Positions 8,258-13,874 of a stretch of 15,830 nt of DNA are shown in pieces. Position 1 is the stretch's first letter; each line of letters opens with the position of its first letter. Position numbers and translations under genes: made by a program. This DNA is from Pseudofrankia asymbiotica (lineage in GTDB: Bacteria; Actinomycetota; Actinomycetes; Frankiales; Frankiaceae): the NCBI RefSeq assembly GCF_001983105.1, contig NZ_MOMC01000017.1:178530-194359 (forward strand), given 5' to 3'. Under the pieces are notes generated by a model. The model saw only the letters and a list, made by a program, of their open reading frames with translations, was not told the origin of the DNA and made no database searches.

Positions 8258-9433
8258 GTGGACGTGCTGGTGGTCAACGCGGGCTCGGCGACGCTCAAGC
8301 TCGCGCTCGTCGCGCCCGACGACTCCCTGCTCGGCGCGCGTGAGCTGGCCGCTCCCGCCGGCCGCGCGGACCTCGCGGAGCTCCGCGCGGCGATCGACGA
8401 GCTGCTCGCCCGGCGGCGCGGCGAACAGGGCGAGACGGCCGCGGGCCGCGTCGCCGTCGGCCACCGGATCGTGCACGGCGGCACCGCGTTCACCGCGCCG
8501 GTCCGCATCGACGACCAGGTGGCCGCCCGCCTGGCCGAGCTGACGGCGCTCGCGCCGCTGCATCAGCCGGCGGCGCTGGCCGCGCTCGGCGAGGTGCGCG
8601 CGGTGCTGCCGGACGCCGTCCAGGTCGCCTGCTTCGACACCGCCTTCCACGCCACCCTGCCGCCGGCGGCCGCCACCTACGCGGTGCCGGCGGTCTGGCG
8701 GGATCGGCACGGCGTCCGCCGCTACGGCTTCCACGGGCTTTCGCACGCCTACGCGTCCCGCCGGGCGGCCGAGCTTGTGACCGCCGCGGGCGCCGCGACC
8801 GCCACGAACGCCGCCGGCGGCGGCGCTCGTCGCGTCGTCACCTGCCACCTCGGCTCGGGCGCGTCACTCGCTGCCGTCCGCGACGGGGTGAGCATCGACA
8901 CGACCATGGGATTCACGCCTCTGGAGGGGCTGGTCATGGCCACCCGGTCCGGCGACGTCGACCCGGGGCTGCTGCTCTGGTTGCAGACGTCGAAGGGAAT
9001 GAGCGCGCACGAGCTCACCGAGGCGCTCTTTCACGCCTCCGGGCTGGCCGCGCTGGCCGGCACCTCCGACATGCGCGCCGTCGTCGAGCGCGCCGGCCGG
9101 AGGGAGGAGGCCGCGGCGCTGGCCCTGGCGGTCTACCTGCACCGGCTGCGCGCCGGGATCGCGGCGATGGCGGCCTCGCTCGGAGGCATCGATGTACTGG
9201 TGTTCACCGGCGGAGTGGGTGAACGCTCGGCCCCGGTCCGCGCCGCCGCGGCCGATGGCCTGGCCTTCCTCGGCGTCGCCGTCGACCCGGCCCGCAACGC
9301 GGGCCACGATCCGGCCGCCGGCGAGGACACCGACCTCACGGCCGCCGGTGGTCCCGTCCGTACCTTCGTGATCGCCGCCCGCGAGGACCTGCAAATAGCC
9401 CGCGGCGTCCGCGAGATCCTGTCGGAAGAGTGA
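8258..9433 (+). CDS. ackA: Acetate kinase
   Basis: The product (391 aa) converts acetyl phosphate and ADP to acetate and ATP, reversibly, finishing the route begun by the phosphoketolase. Seen in order: the N-terminal phosphate loop NAGSATLK (7-14; the usual second Ser is Ala), GHRIVHGG with R70, FDTAFHATLPP with D127, RRYGFHGLSHAY (154-165), CHLGSGASLAAVRDG (196-210), DTTMGFTPLEGLVMATRSGDVDPG with R230, FTGGVGER (316-323) and AREDLQIARG with E376. These match the catalytic Arg/Asp/Arg/Glu set of the family. GTG 8258 is chosen because VDVLVVNAG is the conserved N terminus; AGGA at 8243-8246 is a weak, rather distant ribosome site. The open frame reaches ATG 8117 inside xfp, but that extension looks non-conserved. 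No pta gene is nearby. Confidence 0.95.
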   Translation: MDVLVVNAGSATLKLALVAPDDSLLGARELAAPAGRADLAELRAAIDELLARRRGEQGETAAGRVAVGHRIVHGGTAFTAPVRIDDQVAARLAELTALAPLHQPAALAALGEVRAVLPDAVQVACFDTAFHATLPPAAATYAVPAVWRDRHGVRRYGFHGLSHAYASRRAAELVTAAGAATATNAAGGGARRVVTCHLGSGASLAAVRDGVSIDTTMGFTPLEGLVMATRSGDVDPGLLLWLQTSKGMSAHELTEALFHASGLAALAGTSDMRAVVERAGRREEAAALALAVYLHRLRAGIAAMAASLGGIDVLVFTGGVGERSAPVRAAAADGLAFLGVAVDPARNAGHDPAAGEDTDLTAAGGPVRTFVIAAREDLQIARGVREILSEE

Positions 9434-9482
9434 CTGCCGGGGCGGCCTGATCGGGTGACGCACCAGCAATGGGCATGTCGGC

Positions 9483-9502
9483 GGCTTGACGGCCCGTCAG
9501 CC
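9483..9502 (+). terminator. Compact palindrome after ackA
   Basis: TGACGG (9487-9492) and CCGTCA (9494-9499) are a 13-nt palindrome, extendable with GGC (9483-9485) and GCC (9500-9502) if T9486 bulges. It could be an operator or a tight hairpin. It lies 50 nt after ackA, and the TTGAC it contains also resembles a -35 box without a good -10. Confidence 0.3.
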
Positions 9503-9545
9503 CCCAGGTAGCAGAAGACGACAAATGTCCCATTCGGGTGTAGCT

Positions 9546-9590
9546 TGCCCGGACGAAAGTCTGGCATCACCGTTTTTGCTTATTTGTTTA
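9546..9590 (+). terminator. GNRA-loop hairpin followed by T-rich tract
   Basis: CCGGAC (9549-9554) pairs with GTCTGG (9559-9564), with one G-U pair, closing a GAAA tetraloop. TG (9546-9547) and CA (9565-9566) extend it past a bulged C. Six bases later comes a T-rich stretch (9573-9590), the strongest T-tract in the window. It is either the xfp-ackA terminator, 113 nt past the stop, or an attenuator before the gene at 9718. Confidence 0.55.
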
Positions 9591-9717
9591 TCGGTAGAGA
9601 TCCTGGTGGGGATCGCTGTCGCGGACGGGCTCGGACGCGGGGGCTGGCCAGCGAGCCGGAGCGGGTACGCCATGATCTTCCGGAGCCACAGGCATCCGGA
9701 GAAGAAGGGGTTGCGTC

Positions 9718-10440
9718 ATGCCAAGAATCGGAGGTCGCGATCTCGCGATCGGCGACATCGGAGTCATGGGGGCTGGCCTCCTCATGTTCATCTTCAGCTT
9801 CCTGCCGTGGTACGGCGTGAAGATCGCTGGCGCCAACTACCACGCGAACGCATGGCACATGGGGTTCGGCGCCTGGTTCTCCGTCCTGCTCTGCCTGGCC
9901 GTCGCCGGCCTCGTCGCCGCGCAGGTGTTCGCCGGCTTCCGGCTGCCCGCGCTCGGCCCGGTCCAGCCGGCGCTGGCGTTCGTCGGCGCCGGTGGGCTCG
10001 CGATCGTGCTGATTCTTCTCCGCTGGGTGACCTACGACCGGCCCGACGGTGGGGATTCCGCCTTCTTCGGCGGGTCGATCGAGGCAGGCGCCCGTGCCGG
10101 GACGTTCCTCGGGCTGATCGCCGCCATCGCGCTCACCGCGTTCGCCTTCATCCGGTTCCGCAGCGGCGACACCGCCCCGGCGGGTGGCCCCCGGCCGCCG
10201 TACGGTCAGCCGCAGGGGTGGCCGCAGGGCACGCAGCCCGGCCAGTGGCCGCAGGGGCAGCAGCAGGTTCCGCCGCCGGGCACGTGGCCCCAGGGCCCGC
10301 CGCAGGGGCAGCCCCAGGGCGGTTGGCAGCAGCAGCCGCAGCAGCCGCCGCAGGGCGGTTGGCAGCAGCCGACGCCGCCGCCGCAGGGTGGCTGGCAGCA
10401 GCAGCCGCCGCAGGGCGGCTGGCCGGGCGGCCAGCAGTAG
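9718..10440 (+). CDS. Four-helix membrane protein with Pro/Gln/Gly-rich tail
   Basis: I do not recognise a named family. The 240-aa product has four predicted membrane helices at about 13-33 (ending in FIFSFLPWYGV), 52-73, 84-104 and 127-146, which puts both ends on the same, probably cytoplasmic, side. From residue 150 the tail is a low-complexity Pro/Gln/Gly/Trp sequence with repeated PQGGWQQ units, and it reaches the C terminus. This layout recalls small actinobacterial membrane proteins such as DUF5336-type antigens, but I cannot assign it there. ATG 9718 follows AAGGGG (9705-9710) with 7 nt spacing. A T-tailed hairpin upstream (9546-9590) and a 9-bp hairpin right after the stop suggest a single-gene transcript. 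The tail might bind proteins or cell-wall material; that is conjecture. Confidence 0.85.
   Translation: MPRIGGRDLAIGDIGVMGAGLLMFIFSFLPWYGVKIAGANYHANAWHMGFGAWFSVLLCLAVAGLVAAQVFAGFRLPALGPVQPALAFVGAGGLAIVLILLRWVTYDRPDGGDSAFFGGSIEAGARAGTFLGLIAAIALTAFAFIRFRSGDTAPAGGPRPPYGQPQGWPQGTQPGQWPQGQQQVPPPGTWPQGPPQGQPQGGWQQQPQQPPQGGWQQPTPPPQGGWQQQPPQGGWPGGQQ
10315..10428 (+). repeat. Degenerate 18-nt repeats coding PQGGWQQ
   Basis: CAGGGCGGTTGGCAGCAG occurs perfectly at 10315-10332 and 10351-10368. A variant with two changes lies at 10384-10401 and a more diverged copy at 10411-10428. All are in frame and encode the Gln-Gly-Gly-Trp units of the tail. Such repeats are expected to change copy number between strains. 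Confidence 0.75.
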
Positions 10441-10449
10441 TCAGCGGGA

Positions 10450-10470
10450 GGCGCCGACGTGGTCGGCGCC
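10450..10470. terminator. 9-bp hairpin after the membrane protein gene
   Basis: GGCGCCGAC (10450-10458) pairs perfectly with GTCGGCGCC (10462-10470) around a 3-nt loop, starting 10 nt after the TAG stop. It is a strong GC stem without T-tract. Confidence 0.55.
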
Positions 10471-10478
10471 GCACCGAC

Positions 10479-10522
10479 AGAGGTGCCCAGGCGAGAGCAC
10501 AGCGTCTCGCCTGGGCACCTCT
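10479..10522. terminator. 18-bp perfect hairpin between convergent genes
   Basis: AGAGGTGCCCAGGCGAGA (10479-10496) is perfectly complementary to 10505-10522, with an 8-nt loop. Symmetry and position between two convergent genes suggest a bidirectional terminator. Ten bases of its left arm (10479-10488) can also pair with each of the three tandem repeats that follow, so alternative stems exist. Confidence 0.65.
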
Positions 10523-10566
10523 TCGGCTCTGGGCACCTCTTCGGCTCTGGGCACCTCTTCGGCTCT
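10513..10566. repeat. Three perfect 18-bp tandem repeats
   Basis: GGGCACCTCTTCGGCTCT occurs head to tail at 10513-10530, 10531-10548 and 10549-10566 with no mismatch. The first copy overlaps the right arm of the 18-bp hairpin. The array lies outside both genes, 17 bp beyond the stop of the minus-strand gene. It probably arose by slippage duplication of a hairpin arm. Confidence 0.9.
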
Positions 10567-10583
10567 ACGCGCCTCGACGTCGG

Positions 10584-12260
10584 CTACGTACTTCGACCGC
10601 TGACCACGTGGGAGAGCGCCCCGGCGCCTGACGGCGGGCGCGCCGGGCCCGCTGCGCCCGCCAGGCCCGCCGCGGAGTCGGCCGGCTGGTGCCAGCCGAG
10701 GGCACGCAGGCCGGAGAGGATGGCGAGCGCCACCAGCAGCGCGAGCAGGGTGGCCTTGACCGGGCCGAGGACCCAGGCGGCGAGGCTGCTGCGCTCGCGG
10801 GTGAGCAGGACCGTCGCGGCGAACGAGGACGGGACGGTGATCACCGCGACGGCGTCCGGGCCCAGCTCGACCGGCAGCGCCGCGAGGCCCACCGCCATCG
10901 CCATCAGAACGCTGATGGCGACGGTCACCCGAGAGACGTCCGGCGAGACCGACAGGCCGACCGCCAGGCGCGCTCGGCTCGGCCGGCGCACATCGGTCGT
11001 GTAGTACGCGTACACCTCGCGGTTGTCCTGCACGTCCTCGACGTACGTCCGCTCGACCGGGCGGTCGTAGAGATCGAGGACGACCGGGTGGCTGATCTCG
11101 ATGCTGCTGTCGTCGGTGCCGATGCTGACGTGGTAGCTGCCCACGCCGGGGTCCAGGTCGACCAGCGCCACCGGATTGGTCAGCGCCAGGCTCCCGGCCG
11201 CCGCCCGCCACCGGGACGCGTGGCGGGCCGGCGGCCGGCGGACCAGCTGCGCGCGCCGCTCCTCGGCCATCTTGATCAGTGACGGCCGGTACGGGTCGAG
11301 GGTGACCTGCGCCAGCGCCTCCCAGCGTCGGCCGTACTCGGCGATCGTCGAGAGCACCGGCACCGCCGGCGCCCCCGCGGCGACCAGGTCGTCGATCCAG
11401 TCGACGAAGACCGCCAGGTACCGGTCCATGTCGCCGACCGTCGGCTCGTCGGGCAGCTCGGGGTCGCGCCGCAGTTCGCCGGCCGCGAGCAGCAGGGTGT
11501 CGGCGCTGGACAGCGGGTCGAACGGTTCGTCCAGCGCGGCGAGAAGCGTGTCCTGCGCCGCCTCGACGCGCCCGGTCCAGCGGCGCAGCGTCGGCTCGGG
11601 CACCGACAGGTCGGCCTCCCTGGCGAGGTACTCCCCGAGGGCGCGCAGCGACAGCGGCCGAGGCGGTCGTCCGTCCAGCGGGCGGCGGCGGGGCATCAGT
11701 CCCGGACGGTTGACCGAGAGCCGGCCGGGCCGGAACCGGCTGATCGCGTCCACCATGCGTTGGGCCTCAGGCGGAGGCAGATGACCGATCTCGTTCGCCA
11801 GCAGGGCCACCACATACCCCTGGATCACGACCGACGTGGTGTAGGGCACCAGATGGGCGTCGGATCCGCCTGGGCCGGCCAGGTTGAACGCGACCAGGGC
11901 CCGTTTGGGCAACGTCGAGATCGGCAGCAGCAGTGAGACCTCCGCGGGCAGCCGGCCGCGGGTGTCGAGCCGCCGGGTCGCCGGCACGACCGCGTTCAGC
12001 AGGCCGTCCAGCGGCCCCCAGTTGATCGATCGGGCGAGCTTGGCCCGGTTCGCCGACAACAGGGTGAACTGGTCGACGACGCGGCGACGCACCCCGCGCA
12101 GCTCCGGCGGCGGCACGAGCAACGCCGTCGTGACCTCGTGCACGTCGGTAAGGTCGAGGACCGGCGCCCCGTCCGCGTCGTCCCGACGCCGCCAGCGGCG
12201 CAGCGCGTCGGCGCCCCGTGCCCCCGCGCCGCCTCTCGGTGGCGATCCCGCGCCGACCAT
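10584..12260 (-). CDS. Membrane protein of unknown function
   Basis: The product (558 aa) has a long soluble region and three C-terminal membrane helices at about residues 445-464, 468-487 and 496-519. It resembles in outline a group of actinobacterial hypothetical proteins: an N-terminal part with RRRVVDQFTLL and EVSLLLPISTLPKRALVAFNL, an Asp/Leu-rich helical middle (EYLAREADLSVPEP, DMDRYLAVFVDWIDDL), a beta-rich part with GVGSYHVSIGTDDSSIEISH, then the helices and an Ala/Gly/Pro tail. No enzyme motif is evident. The frame opens at ATG 12311, but the first 17 codons have poor GC at third positions (TGT, CAT, TCT, GTA, CCT, GGA), whereas ATG 12260 has GGAG 5 nt before it. ATG 12311 also has AGGAAAG upstream and stays possible. 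It converges on the gene ending at 10440. Confidence 0.82.
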   Translation of the reverse strand: MVGAGSPPRGGAGARGADALRRWRRRDDADGAPVLDLTDVHEVTTALLVPPPELRGVRRRVVDQFTLLSANRAKLARSINWGPLDGLLNAVVPATRRLDTRGRLPAEVSLLLPISTLPKRALVAFNLAGPGGSDAHLVPYTTSVVIQGYVVALLANEIGHLPPPEAQRMVDAISRFRPGRLSVNRPGLMPRRRPLDGRPPRPLSLRALGEYLAREADLSVPEPTLRRWTGRVEAAQDTLLAALDEPFDPLSSADTLLLAAGELRRDPELPDEPTVGDMDRYLAVFVDWIDDLVAAGAPAVPVLSTIAEYGRRWEALAQVTLDPYRPSLIKMAEERRAQLVRRPPARHASRWRAAAGSLALTNPVALVDLDPGVGSYHVSIGTDDSSIEISHPVVLDLYDRPVERTYVEDVQDNREVYAYYTTDVRRPSRARLAVGLSVSPDVSRVTVAISVLMAMAVGLAALPVELGPDAVAVITVPSSFAATVLLTRERSSLAAWVLGPVKATLLALLVALAILSGLRALGWHQPADSAAGLAGAAGPARPPSGAGALSHVVSGRST

Positions 12261-12265
12261 CAGCG

Positions 12266-12269
12266 CTCC
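12266..12269 (-). promoter_or_regulatory. Ribosome binding site favouring start 12260
   Basis: GGAG on the minus strand lies 5 nt before ATG 12260. It supports the shorter form of the membrane protein over the start at 12311. Confidence 0.5.
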
Positions 12270-12390
12270 GTCAGGTACGCGGTCGTCAGAGTGATGGCCA
12301 CAGACGCACATTAGGCGCTTTCCTGTTGATTCCGCTCAGAACGGCCGAGCGGTCCGGAGTTTGTCCGAGTCGGCGGAATCGCGAACCTCC

Positions 12391-12400
12391 GAACCGGTTC
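12391..12400. promoter_or_regulatory. GAACCGGTTC palindrome
   Basis: This is a perfect 10-bp palindrome in the shared upstream region of the minus-strand gene, with a direct GAACC copy at 12383-12387. It could be a repressor site. The half-sites are spaced too closely for an actinobacterial LexA box (GAAC, four bases, GTTC). Confidence 0.3.
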
Positions 12401-12425
12401 TCGGCGCCTTGTGGACCGTGCCAAC

Positions 12426-12446
12426 CCCCTCGGCCGGGCCGAGGGG
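12426..12446. other. 21-bp palindrome or hairpin
   Basis: CCCCTCGGCC (12426-12435) and GGCCGAGGGG (12437-12446) are perfect inverted copies one base apart. As RNA this is an 8-bp stem with a CCGGG loop; as DNA it could be a dimer-binding operator. It lies in non-coding DNA 166 bp upstream of the minus-strand start. Confidence 0.45.
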
Positions 12447-12518
12447 CCGCGCGCGGTTGCCGCGTCCGATACCCTGATCGCAGACCCAGGGCCGGCGTCG
12501 CCGACGTGGTGACCGTTG

Positions 12519-12544
12519 GCGCGGCACCGTTGTCGGTGCGGCGC
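12519..12544. other. Hairpin in the non-coding region
   Basis: GCACCG (12524-12529) pairs with CGGTGC (12534-12539) around TTGT. Beyond a G-G mismatch, GCGC (12519-12522) pairs with GCGC (12541-12544). It could be a leader structure for the small ORF at 12608 or a terminator. Nothing else in 12447-12607 suggests a gene. Confidence 0.35.
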
Positions 12545-12607
12545 AGCCGTTGAGACCGCTCGGCGGCCGTCGGGACAGCGCAGTCGAGAAGCGACGGGCG
12601 GTTGGTC

Positions 12608-12775
12608 ATGCCGAAGAACTTCGGTCTTGGTGTCTCGGTACGCCGGTCCCCGGTGGTTGGTGGTCGGCCATTGGCCCGCCTGGGCCGCCGTGAGCTTTGG
12701 CAGCGTCTCGACCGGAACATGCTGATCTTCGGCCGCCTGGGTACCCGGGCGTCGCGCGCCTCCGAGCAGCGCTGA
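12608..12775 (+). CDS. Possible small ORF, 55 codons
   Basis: The frame starts MPKNFGLGVSVRRSP and ends RASRASEQR: a basic peptide with 14 Arg, no membrane segment and no recognised family. Third positions are about 78% G or C, below the clear genes here, and the ribosome site is weak (GGGCGG about 8 nt before the ATG). A 14-nt imperfect palindrome, CCGAAGAACTTCGG, immediately follows the start codon. It lies between the divergent membrane-protein gene and dapA. Chance reading frames of this length are common in GC-rich DNA, so conservation in relatives is needed before accepting it. Confidence 0.3.
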   Translation: MPKNFGLGVSVRRSPVVGGRPLARLGRRELWQRLDRNMLIFGRLGTRASRASEQR

Positions 12776-12919
12776 CGCGGGTACGCCGCTCGGCTGGAGC
12801 GCGGGCTCGTGGGCGCGACGGCTCCCCGGGCGGGAGAATGGACCCGGCAGGCAGGGCTGACCGCCCACGGCGGCGGTGGTCCGGCCGGAATGTCGTGAAT
12901 GGATGTCGGAGGTGCCAGT

Positions 12920-12925
12920 TAGCGT
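12920..12925 (+). promoter_or_regulatory. Possible -10 box for a leaderless dapA transcript
   Basis: TAGCGT (12920-12925) fits the TANNNT -10 consensus and lies 7 nt before ATG 12933, the spacing seen for leaderless mRNAs in actinobacteria. No good -35 hexamer is visible. The ATG at 12933 has no nearby Shine-Dalgarno sequence, which agrees with a leaderless start. Confidence 0.35.
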
Positions 12926-12932
12926 GGCCGGT

Positions 12933-13874
12933 ATGTCAGTGTTGCCCCCCGCGCCGTTCGGGCGCCTGATCACCGCGATGGTGACGCCGTTCCTCCCGGA
13001 CGGCTCCCTCGATCTTGACGGCGCCGCGGCACTGGCCTCCCATCTGGTGGACGCCGGCAGCGACGGCCTGGTGATCAGTGGCACGACTGGCGAGTCGCCC
13101 ACCACCTCGGACGACGAGAAGGACCAGCTGCTGCGCGTGGTCCTCAAGGCTGTCGGCGACCGTGCCAGCGTGATCGCCGGGGTCGGCACCTACGACACCC
13201 ACCACACCACCGAGCTGGCCAGGGCCGCCGAGCGGGCCGGCGCGCACGGCCTGCTGGTCGTGACGCCGTACTACAGCAAGCCGCCGCAGGCCGGCGTCGC
13301 CCGGCATTTCCGGATGGTCGCGGACGCTACCGGCCTACCCGTAATGATCTATGACATCCCCGGGCGAACCGGGGTGCCGGTGACCACCGAGACGCTGCTG
13401 GCGCTCGCCGAGCACCCGAACATCGTCGCGGTGAAGGACGCGAAGGCCGACCTGGAGGGCTCCTCGCGGGTCATCGCCAACTCGTCGCTGGCGTACTACT
13501 GCGGCGACGACGCGCTCACCCTGCCGCTGCTCTCGGTCGGTGCCGTCGGCCTCGTCAGCGTGGTCGCGCACGTCGGGGCGCCCGCCCTGCGAGCCCTGAT
13601 CGCGGCCTTCGACGCGGGCGACCCGGTCACCGCGCGCCGCATACACCAAGGCATGTTGCCCATCTTCAAGGGCATTTTCCGAACACAGGGAGTGATTACG
13701 ACGAAGGCCGCCCTGACCTTGCGAGGCCTGCCGGCCGGGCCGGTACGCCCACCGCTGGTCGACGCCACCGACGCGGAGATCGACCAGCTCCGCCTGGACC
13801 TGGCCGCGGCCGTGCTGGAGCCGTCCGCGGCCCCGGCGTTCGCCGCGGCGCCGGCGGGGGCGGCCGCCTCATGA
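12933..13874 (+). CDS. dapA: 4-hydroxy-tetrahydrodipicolinate synthase
   Basis: The product (313 aa) condenses pyruvate with aspartate semialdehyde, the first committed step to diaminopimelate and lysine. The aldolase-fold active site is complete, each residue 7 positions after its E. coli equivalent: T51 and T52 in GTTGESPT, Y114 in TPYYSKP, Y140 and R145 in YDIPGRTG, and the Schiff-base lysine K168 in VKDAK. The C terminus carries an Ala/Pro-rich extension of about 20 residues. ATG 12933 gives a normal length. In-frame ATG 12903 and GTG 12876, 12912 and 12924 also exist, and GGAGG at 12908-12912 is 11 nt before GTG 12924, so the start is the uncertain part. Its stop overlaps the rnj start as ATGA, indicating coupling, and the dapA-rnj order is conserved in actinobacteria. 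Confidence 0.96.
   Translation: MSVLPPAPFGRLITAMVTPFLPDGSLDLDGAAALASHLVDAGSDGLVISGTTGESPTTSDDEKDQLLRVVLKAVGDRASVIAGVGTYDTHHTTELARAAERAGAHGLLVVTPYYSKPPQAGVARHFRMVADATGLPVMIYDIPGRTGVPVTTETLLALAEHPNIVAVKDAKADLEGSSRVIANSSLAYYCGDDALTLPLLSVGAVGLVSVVAHVGAPALRALIAAFDAGDPVTARRIHQGMLPIFKGIFRTQGVITTKAALTLRGLPAGPVRPPLVDATDAEIDQLRLDLAAAVLEPSAAPAFAAAPAGAAAS

Noticed and set aside
10513..10566. CRISPR array
   Set aside because: The three 18-bp units are directly adjacent with no spacers, and no cas gene is present.
12328..12380. Inverted repeat GATTCCGC/GCGGAATC
   Set aside because: Eight-base arms are separated by 37 nt without supporting inner structure, close to what chance gives in this DNA.
12391..12400. 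LexA (SOS) box
   Set aside because: Actinobacterial LexA boxes have GAAC and GTTC four bases apart; here only two bases separate them.
12311..13189. Minus-strand frame of 292 codons opposite the 5' half of dapA
   Set aside because: It covers coding dapA sequence on the other strand and has the Arg/Ser/Pro composition of GC-rich shadow frames, with no family resemblance.
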